NCBI GenBank assembly: GCA_037833965.1
Contig: AP031358.1
Span: 7,758,001 to 7,822,000 of the forward strand
From: Marchantia polymorpha subsp. ruderalis
Taxonomy: Eukaryota > Streptophyta > Marchantiopsida > Marchantiales > Marchantiaceae
DNA: 64,000 bases
Reading direction: 5' to 3'
Shown here in pieces: positions 36,617-46,936 of the stretch (the first letter of the stretch is position 1; the number at the start of each line of letters is the position of its first letter). The notes beneath the pieces were generated by a model. The model ran no database searches. It was not told the DNA's origin and saw only the letters and a program-made list of their open reading frames with translations. Both the position numbers and the translations under genes were made by a program.

Positions 36617-36634
36617 TCCCCGGCAGCGGCGCCA
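36617..36634 (-). other. Primer-binding site of A-young (tRNA-Asp type)
   Basis: On the minus strand TGGCGCCGCTGCCGGGGA, 22 nt after the 5' LTR. It complements the 3' end of plant tRNA-Asp as I recall it, with one mismatch, as in Athila-type elements. Confidence 0.75.
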
Positions 36635-36656
36635 AAAAGAAGTTGTCGGCTCCTTA

Positions 36657-39600
36657 TGTAATAACCCACCAAAGGCTAAAACTGCAGTATGGTGGTAAAA
36701 AGATCGAACCCACAGGGACAGAGGCAACACACAGAGTAAAAGTGTCACATTTAACAGACTTTTGGTAGAGTTTGAATTCTAGGCGACTGTCACTCCCAGA
36801 AATACTGCAGTGCTCGACTCGGAGGCTCGACTCGGAGGAGGATCTCAACTCGGAGGATGCTCGGAGGATGCACGGTACAGCTTGGTCACTCAACACACAC
36901 ACACACACCTGAAACTGGCAAAAAGCACAACTCGGAGGTCGGTCAGGACCTCCGCTTCGGATTTCAGGAGGAAAGTGTCTCGCAAGTTCACTCAGAGGTT
37001 CTGCAGGAAGTGCCTCCCACTCCGGCTTTTACTGCCCTTCCGCCAGGAACTAGCGGGGGTACCCGGACTGGACTTCTCACTTCGGAACGAAGCCTCTACG
37101 TACGCCGTGGACGTCACCCTCGACTATCACACAAAACGCAGGGAGTGCAGACCCGACTGAGAACTTACTGAAAACACGATCCAGTAACACACACACAACC
37201 TGAATTACAAACCAAGGTTTACACGAAGTAATGAAACTTCACATTGGCATTCAGGGGAAACTTCCCGTAGGAGTACAATCAGGATATGTCACTCGAAGGA
37301 GTAAGGGGGAACTGTTCAAGTATCTAACTCGCAGCCGGCTCTGAGTATCAGAAATCACCCGCAGGTGCAGATCCGCACTACTCAAGTCTCTAACCGGGTA
37401 CTAGCTCTGAACATTCAGCCGAAGGCCTTCAACTACAACATACGGTAACTTCGCTATGCTGCAGCTTCTCTACGTGGTGCCAGGACCAAAATGCACAAAC
37501 ACGCCAAGAAAGTGAGTTCCTGATCTGCACTTCCGAAACTGGAAGAGTCCCAAGGCAAAACGCCTTGATCTACTTTATACTCTCAAAAGATCCTAACTAG
37601 CACTACGCTATCCTATCTACCACTCGCAGTATCTGCGCGAAACCAAACTACTCTACTGCACTCAGCAGATCCGGTGCTGCGCCTCCTGCGCGCCGGACTG
37701 CTCCGCTTACTGTCTCTACCTTGCCAGTCTTCCGACCGGCTGCGTAACCCCAGGCGTCGGAGCGCTGCAGTGACTTCCGACTGCAAGTGCGCCATAGTGT
37801 CGCGCGCACCCGACAAGAAAGTTTCTAATTTTCTTGCCACTCGCCGCCGACTCCGACTGTCACCTTCCGTCAAGGCCGCCGCCCGAAGCTCGAACTCCCT
37901 GAGTGTGATCCTCTCTTGAGCTGCCACCTCCCAATGGGTGTATCCGTTTAGACAACGAGTCACCCGTGCCGCCAACTCTCCTCGTGCCCTGCAGCTGCTC
38001 TCCACCTCTGCCAGCTGCATTTCTAAATCCGCACGTTGTGCCCTCAAATCCGAGCACTCGGTTTGCAAGTTGCACAACAACTCCTCATCCTCCTTGCGGG
38101 CTCTTTGACTTTCCTCTAAGGTGCGCGTCTGGCGCGCAAGCTCGGCTGCTAGGACTTTGTTCTGTCTCCGCTCCTCCTGCAGTTCCGACTCGATCTTTGC
38201 CCGTATTAGTTCGGCCTCCGCCTGACTCTTCGTCGCCGCATCCTCCTTCTGCTGCTGCAAGGCTTGGTACAGCTTCTGGGTGACCGCCAGGTGTTGTCTG
38301 AGGGCGGTGTTCCTTTCCACATATACTTGGCAACTAGAGGCCCACTTTGCCACCTTGATCCTCGTCCTTCGCCTGATAGTCTCCACATAAGACTGCGGTT
38401 TTAAGGCACTTCCGTATTTGGATGTCTTGCGATCCAGATATCGCAGGAGTGGAACTATCTGTTCGCACAGCACCCCTGTTGGCGTTTTCTGCACCGAATC
38501 CTCTTCTTGCTCTTCCGAGCTCGTCTCATCCTCAGTCTCGAGGATCTCAGTCGCCACCGAATCCCTTGGCGACTCCCTGGAACTGTGGCGCGCAGCAGCT
38601 TCCGCTGCGACTGCTGCTCCACTGCCTGCTAAAATATCCAGGGCAGTGGGAGATCCCACTGCTTGAGCCCCTGTTCCGGCTCGATCTTCGGTTTGTGAAG
38701 GGGTCGACGCCGCAGTGACTTTTGTCACTCTTGCACCGCCCGCTTCTGTTGCCTGTCCTTCCGGCGCCATCTGCGCGGAAGGTGTCCTTGCTGAAGGTGC
38801 GTCCGCCGAAGGCGTCCGCACACTGGTCGTTGGCCCCATCCGTCTCGCAGTCGGCGAATCCGGCTGACTCTCTGTTGTCCGACTCGCAGTCGGCCGACCA
38901 GCAGTTGTCCGACTGGGAGTCGGATACACCCTGCGCGTCTTGACTCCACTTGGCCTGCTTGTTGGTGGCGTTCTTCCAGAAGTGCCTTCCGCCGAAGACG
39001 ACCCTCTGAGGATTGTTGGCTCGTCAGCCAAACTCTCTTCTGCTTCCGGCCTGCTGTCTGGTTCAACGCGCCGTTCACTTGGCCTTCCTTCCGCTTGTCG
39101 ACCTTCAGTCATCCGACTCGCAGTCGGACGATCGTCAGTCCGTCCATCTCCTCCCGAAGGCCGTGGTGCCTTCTGTGCAGAGGTTTCTGCCGTCTTCCCT
39201 AGGACCTGAGCAATTATCTCTTCCTGTGTGAGATTCCGCCGGGTCGGAGTTCGCCTGGTCTCCTCAGTAACAGTTGGCATTCTGCGTGCCCTCTGTTTTG
39301 GTCGACTATGAGGCTCGGGGGTGGGCCGACCACGAGTCGGCGCAGCTGGTACTTCCGGCTGCCTGTCCTCAGGTCTCTCATCCCACTTCCGCTTGCGCGG
39401 AATGCGCTCACTTCGACGTTCTTCTGCTGCTCTGGCTGGAGCCGGAGCCGGAGGCGTACTGGCAGGTTCCTCGTCCGGATCCGTGTCTACTTCGGCCTCC
39501 CTCGAATATCTACCTGGATAAGACCGGCTCAGCTGCGGAAACCGAGTTTTCTCAGCATTCGTCAAACATCCCATCGCCCGGTAAAACACGATTAAGTAAG

Positions 39601-41525
39601 GCGATAGATGATTGAGCGTTCCTCCCCTCTCTTCTTGCGCATGTTGGCGCGTCACCTTCCACAGGAGCCGTGCCCAATGCACCGGAGCTCCTGACAACAC
39701 TAGCTCCACGAACTCTACCTGCCAACCATGCATGTAGGCGGTCTTGGTCGGCTGCAATATCTGCAGCAATGCTGTCGCGACATTTCTCCGCAATCGATCC
39801 TTGTAATCCCGAGTCCGGAAACCGTTCTTGGGATGTCTAGCCACCTTGAAGAGCTCATTGTAAGAGACTTCTTCCTCCTGGGACACTTTCACGCTGTCGG
39901 CCTCGAAGAGGAGATCCCCTTCCTCGCCGGCACACCTGCCCAACACCTGCGCCCAATTGCAAATTTCCCATCTCTCTGGGTGTGGGCGAAATCCGCGAGA
40001 AGGCTTGTGTCTCTCTTGCAGATACTCGCGCACCATCTCCGGACACGTCCAATTCCACCCCCAGAGGAGAAAATCGAGCTTCAGCCTCGTCAGCACATCT
40101 TGAAATGCGCGTAGACCGATCTGCGGCACCCTGAGTGGAGACACTCGCAGTTGGGGAACCTTCGACATTGCGTTGCCTGCACACACAAACGTTCTCCCTT
40201 TCGCTCACTCTCTCACAATCGCCACTGCGCGTCGGCCACTCAAGCACTGACTGCTCACTCTCTCTGCGCTCGTTCAAGATCGCTACTCCCAATTCTTTCA
40301 AGGTCCGCCAAGATCCTTGTGCAACTCGTCTCCGCACTCTCTACTCTCACTGCAGGTCGCTCCGCCCTTGCGCGTAATCTTGGAACTGGAAATTGCAAAG
40401 TCAAGAATGAGAGAATGAGACTGGAGCGCAGTCTTTTCTTCTCCGATTTCAAGAACGTCCAACGTTCTTACTGGTTGCAACGTACGCAGCCGGCTATACG
40501 GCTTAACGGTTCGCCCTTTGCATGCGCGAATTCACGTCTCCGCATTGCGCGCATTCGCATGCTTAAACGTTGAATTCTCCCGCCGCCGCCACCTTCCGGA
40601 CTCGAGTCCGCTGCAGGGTATACGTCGGCCCTGTTGTCTTTTCCTAACCCGCCCTTCTCCGGAGGCGTGTCGCCGCTGGTGCGTTCATTATCCGTCGGCG
40701 CCTTGCTGGAGGCGCACATCCAGCCGGAGCGAATTACGCCGGCGCGCAGTCGTACCGCCTATTTTGTCCTTTATGCCTCGTCCGTTGCTGCCAGCGCATC
40801 CGGCCGTCAGCGCAACTCATGCCAGCGCATCCGGCCGTCAGCGCCACGTCGGAGGCGTACATCTGACCGGCGCTTTCCTTCCATGAACAGCCGCCAAGGG
40901 CGCTTCCGACTCTGAGTTGGTTTCCTCCTGTGAGCGCGTGATTCCGCCGAAGGCGCATCGCCGAGGGCGTACGGGAATCCTTTCCGGCTGTGAACCCTAG
41001 CGCGAACGGCGCATGTCCGGCTACGAGTTTTCCGACGCTCATAACTTCTCCATTCCTGATCCATCTCCGGCGCTCTTGGACTCGTTAGAACGAGCGTCCC
41101 GAGCTCTTTCTAATGCAACTTCAACCAACTGGATCTACCGTGTATCCCGATTGTTATGAAGGTTTTCCCTTTCCGCGCTAGCGGCGCTTCGCCGAAGGCG
41201 CACTCATGGTCGGATGCCTTTAGAGGTCCGGGCCCTTCTCCTGACGTCTTTAGCAAAACCTCCTCCTGAGGTGTCTGCGCCGGAAGCGTAGCTTCCTTAT
41301 ACGCTAGAGGCGCGTGAGTAGAGACACCTCAAAAATGAGTCTTTGCCGAAGGCGCCGAAGACGTTGGCGTTGGTACATCCGACTACGTGATTCTTGGTGC
41401 CCTCGTGACGATCTCATCAATCCACTCTATTTAGCGTACCCTTCTCTAGCTACAAACACTGCTTTGGTACTAGTTTTCTAAAATTGTTTAAATTCTGCAA
41501 AAAAAACAAAAAGTGTGTTACCACA
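36657..41525 (-). repeat. A-young 5' LTR (4,869 bp)
   Basis: Near-identical to 25,998-30,866 (about three substitutions seen, no length change). It must contain the element's promoter; I did not fix a TATA box or transcript start. Confidence 0.95.
37613..40186 (-). CDS. LTR-borne protein, 857 aa (5' LTR copy)
   Basis: Same protein as at 26,954-29,527 apart from two residues. Its position matters: the frame lies between the LTR start and the gag gene on the sense strand, so a transcript starting in the first ~1.3 kb of the 5' LTR would carry this frame ahead of gag-pol. The alternative is expression from the 3' LTR, as the sag gene of mouse mammary tumour virus is. Neither can be decided from sequence alone. 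A diverged homologue in A-old argues that the frame is maintained. Confidence 0.8.
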   Translation of the reverse strand: MCAGNAMSKVPQLRVSPLRVPQIGLRAFQDVLTRLKLDFLLWGWNWTCPEMVREYLQERHKPSRGFRPHPERWEICNWAQVLGRCAGEEGDLLFEADSVKVSQEEEVSYNELFKVARHPKNGFRTRDYKDRLRRNVATALLQILQPTKTAYMHGWQVEFVELVLSGAPVHWARLLWKVTRQHAQEERGGTLNHLSPYLIVFYRAMGCLTNAEKTRFPQLSRSYPGRYSREAEVDTDPDEEPASTPPAPAPARAAEERRSERIPRKRKWDERPEDRQPEVPAAPTRGRPTPEPHSRPKQRARRMPTVTEETRRTPTRRNLTQEEIIAQVLGKTAETSAQKAPRPSGGDGRTDDRPTASRMTEGRQAEGRPSERRVEPDSRPEAEESLADEPTILRGSSSAEGTSGRTPPTSRPSGVKTRRVYPTPSRTTAGRPTASRTTESQPDSPTARRMGPTTSVRTPSADAPSARTPSAQMAPEGQATEAGGARVTKVTAASTPSQTEDRAGTGAQAVGSPTALDILAGSGAAVAAEAAARHSSRESPRDSVATEILETEDETSSEEQEEDSVQKTPTGVLCEQIVPLLRYLDRKTSKYGSALKPQSYVETIRRRTRIKVAKWASSCQVYVERNTALRQHLAVTQKLYQALQQQKEDAATKSQAEAELIRAKIESELQEERRQNKVLAAELARQTRTLEESQRARKEDEELLCNLQTECSDLRAQRADLEMQLAEVESSCRARGELAARVTRCLNGYTHWEVAAQERITLREFELRAAALTEGDSRSRRRVARKLETFLSGARDTMAHLQSEVTAALRRLGLRSRSEDWQGRDSKRSSPARRRRSTGSAECSRVVWFRADTASGR

Positions 41526-41530
41526 GCGAA
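41526..41530. repeat. Target-site duplication GCGAA (right)
   Basis: Identical to 25,993-25,997. Together they show a simple integration of A-young into the A-old LTR. Confidence 0.95.
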
Positions 41531-43128
41531 ACGGAGGATGGTGACAGTTGAGGTGTCAGACAGCAGTGTGGAGAAGACGGTGGCTTCAATTGTAAACACA
41601 TCCGAAGTCACAGCTAGCGAGGTAATGCGACCTGTGGAGATAGGAGTACCTTCGGAGGTGTCAATCGAAGTTCCGGCAGAACCTTTGAAGGAGGGAACGG
41701 AATTGGTAAGTCCGATTTCTCTGTCTTCGGAGCGGACACCGTCTGTGCAAGGCGAAGAGACACCACACATGAAGATGAACGAGGACTTGGAGAAGGAGTT
41801 TACTTTGAGCGAAGAGATTCTGGAACAGGTTGTCGCAAGGGTAGGAGGTACGGTGGTAGAAGCCGAGGTCATTACACTGCTGACATCTCCGGTGGAAGAG
41901 GTGAGATCCGAACAAGGAGAGAAGACTTCGGGTCAAGATGTGAAGACAATAGAAATTACATTTCTTGAATTCTTGCAGGATAGTGTAGTTCCATTGTTGA
42001 AGTACTTGGACGGGAAGAGAGGAAAGTATGCTGTAACGGAGGAGCCAAGATTTTATGTACCTATGATTAGGAATAGGACGAAGCTCAAGAGAGCAGTTGC
42101 AGTAAAGAGGGAGTGGGAGTCCGCAACTGCACTGGTGCGAGAGCGAGAAGCCCAGCTTCAGGAGAAGGAAACTAAGTGCAAAGTACTGCAGCAGAACTTA
42201 GAGAAGGAATCCGGACGCTGTGAAGAGTTGGAGGAGGCCTGTAGAGGACTTCGTATCTCCAATGAGAATGTCCAGAAAGTAACAATGGATTTGGTAGCGA
42301 GACTGAGAAATCCAGGGAAGCTTACAGGGTGGCAAGCAAAAGATCGGAGTGGCTAATCATTACAGCGGAGAAGCGAGAGAAGATGCACATCGAGGAACTT
42401 GCCAAGTTGGAAGCCCGAAGAGCCGAAGAAGCTCATATCGCCGAAGAACTTCGGGGCAAGCTCGCAGATACGAAGACGGCGGAGGAAGATCTTCGTAGGA
42501 AAATCTCGAAGATTGAAGCGAAGTATGAGATGGAATTTTGACGTGCGGAGGAGGTATTAGCAAGTCTGTCGGCGGGAAACCAGAAGCATGAGGAAGAATT
42601 GAAGTATTGGGCCAAGAAATTAGCAAATTGCGAGTCGGCCAAGACTTCGGAGGTCGAATGTAGATTAAAGGGTGAGACTGATTGTCGACGGTTACAGGAG
42701 CAGTTAGGGAAGGCGGAAATGAGATCGGAAGAGTCGCAAAGGAGAATGCAAAAGGCAGAGGATGCCTTCCGTCAGCTGCGGGAGGATTCAACCGACATGT
42801 TGAGATTGCGGTTAGAGAAGTGTTTGAACGGGTTCACGATGTGGGGATTGGATTCAGTGAAGTGGATAAAGCTAGATCTGCTCGAGCGACGGCTGATGAG
42901 CACGAAGACCAGCGGATCCGCAGGCACAAACAGATTGTAGAGTTAGTTAATTCATTTTCAGAGGAATTGAATGAGGCGCGCCAAAATGTAGAGGTAGAGA
43001 TTGTAAATGTGTTGCGTAGATTAGGAGTAAAGAGTAGTTCAGACGATGCTGTAACCGTTACATCAAACGGCAAAGTCCCTGAGGCCGATTCGTCTCAGAC
43101 GATTGATATCCCATATTTGACATTGTGA
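41531..43128 (+). pseudogene. LTR-borne protein of A-old, C-terminal part
   Basis: Plus-strand remains homologous to the C-terminal half of the 857-residue A-young protein: a Ser/Glu-rich linker, then VVPLLKYLDGKRGKY followed by a NRTKLKRAV segment (A-young: IVPLLRYLDRKTSKYG, then RRTRIKVAK), a long Glu/Arg-rich coiled-coil region, KCLNGFTMW-like and RRLGVKSSSD at the end (A-young: RCLNGYTHW, RRLGLRSRSE). It belongs to a fossil element and is damaged in a few places. Confidence 0.72.
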
Positions 43129-43665
43129 ATAAAGAGGTCCAAGGCTCTTTCCTTGGGGGGCTTTTTTGTCTATTGACTTGTCTCAACTGTCATTCTGTCT
43201 TCGCTGTGTGTCTATGTGCTGGTGTGTGATCCAGGCATTGAGCACAGGGCGCTCCTAGTTGTTGAAATTACCGCATCGTGAGTTGTGAGTATTCAGCTTG
43301 GATGTCTTGGGTAGCCTGGGGTTACTGCGGGATTTAAGCAAGTTCAGGTAAGAGTATTTGGATCAGTGTGTTGAGATGTATGCAGTGCTGGGAAGTTTTC
43401 CCCCTGAAATATAAGTGTGGGATCGCTTGTGATTCTCACAGGTTTTGATTGGAAAAGGTCCAGGTTGTGAATACGGTTTTGCACTACCCTGTGAGTCTTC
43501 GGCTCTAGCTGAGTAGTGTCTTCTAGGAGTAGCATTGGCCTAAGAAGTAAAACTTCGCTATAGACTGCTATCTTGTGACAAATCGTGACTTTTGTGTTTG
43601 TTTTTGTCCTCGTGGGAACAGATCTGTACCATTATGCTCTATTTTGGTATTTATCTGTCATTACA
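43129..43665 (+). repeat. Terminal part of A-old 5' LTR, non-coding
   Basis: No coding potential. It includes the tail GTCCTCGTGGGAAC...CATTACA typical of the 3' end of Athila/Tat-type LTRs, and an AATAAAG signal-like motif near 43,130 with a GGGGGGC stretch after it. Confidence 0.6.
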
Positions 43666-43683
43666 TAGATAAATTTTTCTTTT

Positions 43684-43701
43684 TGGCGGCACTGCCGGGG
43701 A
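43684..43701 (+). other. Primer-binding site of A-old
   Basis: TGGCGGCACTGCCGGGGA, 18 nt after the LTR end. It aligns with the A-young site with two differences, so the family has kept a tRNA-Asp-type primer. Confidence 0.7.
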
Positions 43702-43746
43702 CAGAGCGTCAAACACAGAAGTTGCGTGTGCAGCAATGCACGATGA

Positions 43747-45487
43747 ATGTCGACGAGAGATGATTTCAAGAAGGTAAGCGATCGATCTGCGCGATATCTC
43801 TGTCGAGAAGAAAAGAAGGAAGATCCCGAAGATCCACAAGAACGGGATCAAAGGAAAGGAAAGGGGAAAGGGAAGAGATCAATTCCCCTTCTGCCTGTGA
43901 TTGCACCCCCGCAAACGAGGCGACCTGCGAATTCCCCATCTACGCACGAAGCCTACGTCCGGGAGATGTTGGCATCAATTCTGATCGATGCACGCCTCTT
44001 ATCCCTTGATGAGTTGACGGCTGTAGAAGATCCAAGTTCACCTCGGTTGTACTCTTCACCACTCTTCGGCATACCGGGTGACGCCAGAATCTTCCATACG
44101 CTGTTGGATTTACCGATCGAAGACACGGCTCGAGTGCAGACTGTGATGCATAACTACGAAGATCTTTTTACTAACGCGTCGACATCACGTGTTCGGCCTA
44201 CGACCTTACTAAGGGATTTGAATTTTGTAAGATCTTCCGGAGGCACTTCAAGAGGTGGAAGCAGTGGTGGCGAATCCCCATCTCCACCAGGCTCGCCGAG
44301 AGGAGGACCACCCTTTCCACCAAACCCACCAGGCGGCGGAGGAGGCGGAGGCGGGGGTCCACCAGATCGACCGATGGAAGATCAGCAAGGAAATCGTCAT
44401 CTCTTTACTAAACACTCATACCCCAAATATAAGGGTAGAGGAGATGACGATGCAGATGCCTACATCAAATTATTCGAGTCGGTCTCCATCACCAATAAGG
44501 AAGACAATGAAGCGGATAGATTGCGCATATTCCCCAACGTGCTCTGGAAGAAAGCCCGAAGTTGGTACAACCACGAGAGCACGATTCCCACGGGAATTGA
44601 TACGTGGGCTAAACTCCGAGAGAAGTTCTTGAAGTAGTTCCGGGAACTGGGATATGATAGTTGAGTGTTAACGAAGTTGCGAAACCTGCACAGGGAGCGC
44701 AAGGAGAACCTGAGAGACTATACCGAGAGATTTCAAGATCTCTTGGATCGCATCCCGAAAACCGGAGGAGTGCCTTATTCCACTGAACAAGCCATCGATG
44801 GGTATGTAACGGGCTTGCCAATGGAAATAGAGACCTACTGCCGACGCTGTAGGTGTGATACTATTGACGAGATGATTACCTCCGCCGAGGCCTTTGAGAC
44901 ATCTACCCAAAACAAGCGTCCAAAAGGCCGGGTACAAGACGAGCGATAATCTAAAAGCAGTCGGCGGAAGAGACGGGCTGCTTCATCTTCGTCCTGTGAG
45001 TCTTCTGCATCCTCAGAGTCGAGCGAATCAGAAGACTCATCCTCTTCTGAGGACGAGAGGAAGCCGAAGAAAGAAAGTAAGAAGAAGAACCGGTGGATGG
45101 CCGCCGCCGAGAAAGGCACCACCTCTATAGTATCTAAGGTGGATGCCTTAGTAAAGGACTTTGCTACCTTAAAGGTTCATGTTGTAGGGAGCCGAGATAA
45201 GAGGAAGTCCCTCATAGGGGCAAGGCTCAACCTCTAGTGTACGAATTGTGGCAAAGTAAGCCACGCGAACGTCGAATGCCGGACATACCTAGTCAATGCA
45301 GTGGTGTGGGTACCCGCATGAGAAGCGGGGGGATATTACACAGAGGCCCACGAAGAAGCTGCCTATGCCGTACAGGAAGGGCCTCCGACAACACCCATCC
45401 AGCCCGCCCATATAACGCGTTTTGTGCCCAAGGAGGTGGCTACTACGGTGCCACAACAAAGATTGGCACCGCCTATTGTAGCTGGAC
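43747..45487 (+). pseudogene. A-old gag remnants (left of B insertion)
   Basis: Gag-core homology to A-young (FTKHSYPKYKGRGDDDADAY, ARSWYNHES, ERKENLRDYTERFQDLLDRI), preceded by a Gly/Pro-rich segment not found in A-young and followed by a Ser/Glu-rich and Lys-rich part and the first zinc-knuckle region. Fossil, with several breaks. Interrupted at 45,488 by element B. Confidence 0.8.
45484..45487. repeat. Target-site duplication GGAC (left of B)
   Basis: Four bases before the B element, repeated at 53,171-53,174. Four rather than the usual five for Gypsy. Confidence 0.75.
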
Positions 45488-46258
45488 TGTAAGACCAGAT
45501 ATTGCATGTGTGAAATAAAACTAGAATTAGCCAAGGAGTTAATCATGGTTAAGATAGTTATGACTAAATCTAGCTAGTTATGACTAAGTCTAGCTAGTTT
45601 AGCTATAATGTCTATACTTGGCGGAATAACTAGAGAAGTTCTAGAAGATTTGAGTGAGCACTTCTATTTTGTCTTGTACAAAAGTCTAGATTCCAAGAGA
45701 AAAGACTTTTGGACTTCATGTTTAGTTTTGATTGGTTTGACTAAAGTAAGAAGTATTCTATTGGTTAGACTAAGTCTAATGTTGACTTGGTGGAAAGTGG
45801 AAGTTCTAGAAGTTGGAAAGGCACAAATGGCATGTCGCTTCCTCAATCTAGGGATTAGTAAACATCTAGAAGGTTTAGGGGGCCAATGGCATGTTGCCAC
45901 ATATTGATAACTAGTCAACTTTACTATGGTTTATCTTTGTAAAAGTAAGTTAGATAGAAATTACCATTTGTTACTATGGTAAATTCTCAAGTAGTATATA
46001 TAGAGAGGTAGGGAAGAGCCTCTCAAGCAAGTTTGGAGAGTTCATATGTAGAGACTTGTTTCATATATGAAAGAGTGACGAATTTTCAGTACCTTGGAGT
46101 GTTGATGAGTGTATGAGTTGGAGTGATACCTTGAGAGATTGTGTGAGAGGGTGTTTAGCTTAGGAGTATGATGCGGAATCCTAGTCTTCTAGAATCATGA
46201 TGAGCTACCGAAAAGCCATCTGAGGTAAACCTGAGTGAGAGTCAGCCCGGAGGTTGCA
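45488..46258 (+). repeat. B 5' LTR (771 bp)
   Basis: TGTAAGACC...GGTTGCA. Contains a ~20-bp tandem subrepeat (TTATGACTAAGTCTAGCTAG type) around 45.56-45.60 kb, and TATATATAGAGAGG near 45,997 as a probable TATA region. Confidence 0.93.
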
Positions 46259-46262
46259 TTTT

Positions 46263-46280
46263 TGGTTCCGTTGCTGGGAC
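46263..46280 (+). other. Primer-binding site of B
   Basis: TGGTTCCGTTGCTGGGAC, 4 nt after the LTR. It begins TGG as expected for the CCA end of a tRNA. I do not recognise the exact tRNA. Confidence 0.55.
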
Positions 46281-46936
46281 CTCAATCTAGAAGGCGGAAT
46301 GTTTAGGATTCGATTTCTAGCGAGAGAGAAAGTATCCATGAGGGATCACTTGGTGTTAACATTGGGGAATGAAAGAGCGAAGAGTGTGCTTGAGAGCAAA
46401 AATCCCTTTGTTTATCCAATAGTCTCATATGATAGCCTAGAAGTGATTTTGTACGTTTTGTACACGTAAATAGGTCTTTTTGAGAGAAAAGTGATCTTAG
46501 ACACCGAAAAAATATTTTTGAAGGTATTTTTCAAAGTTTTTATTGATTTTAGAGTGGAAGATAGAAAACATTTACGTTTTTGTTTCAGGCCCAGATCATG
46601 TGTTAACAGAAAGATATGAGAGTTAGAAGTTGAGGGGGTTTTCACGGGTACCAAAAGTTTGCTCTCTGGAAAGTTTGTACAGAGAAAATTACTTTTCTTG
46701 TATTTCAAATTAGGCTTTGAAACTTCTTACGCGTGTGTATTGGAAGATAAGCTACGTGCAAGTCAAAATTTCACTGAGAGATCACGGCTAGAAAAGAAGT
46801 TATGATGATTTGAAGTTCAGGGGGTACAAAATCAGGATTAGAGAGCAGAAGTTTTGGGTTTCTTTATTCGCAATTTTGGCCTAGTAGATAACGTTTTTGG
46901 GAGAGACCTTTTGAGTGGTCTCCATCTTATGGAAAA

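Larger units (their letters stand above)
25998..41525 (-). mobile_element. Young Ty3/Gypsy element A-young with 4.87-kb LTRs
   Basis: A 15,528-bp element on the minus strand that looks whole. Two direct LTRs (36,657-41,525 is 5'; 25,998-30,866 is 3') of equal length, 4,869 bp, with TG...CA ends and a GCGAA target duplication. The internal region is 5,790 bp: tRNA-Asp-type primer site, gag-protease frame, pol frame (RT, RNase H, integrase) and a polypurine tract. I found about three substitutions between the LTRs. With a commonly assumed plant rate near 7e-9 per site per year this implies roughly tens of thousands of years, the rate being an assumption. The pol order RT-RH-IN marks Gypsy. No chromodomain or envelope gene is visible, which points to the non-chromovirus Athila/Tat side. 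Confidence 0.95.
24667..43665 (+). repeat. A-old 5' LTR, interrupted by A-young
   Basis: Starts TGTGGGGCATACTTTTTTG, matching the TGTGGTAACACACTTTTTG start of the A-young LTR, and ends CTGTCATTACA, matching GGTTATTACA there. Near its end is GTCCTCGTGGGAAC, a segment typical of LTR 3' ends in plant Athila/Tat-type Gypsy elements. It contains the remains of an LTR-borne reading frame on both sides of the A-young insertion. Confidence 0.82.

Noticed and set aside
25998-41525. The 4.87-kb direct repeats as a segmental duplication or assembly artefact.
   Set aside because: TG...CA ends, GCGAA target duplication, primer site and polypurine tract exactly at the borders show they are LTRs.
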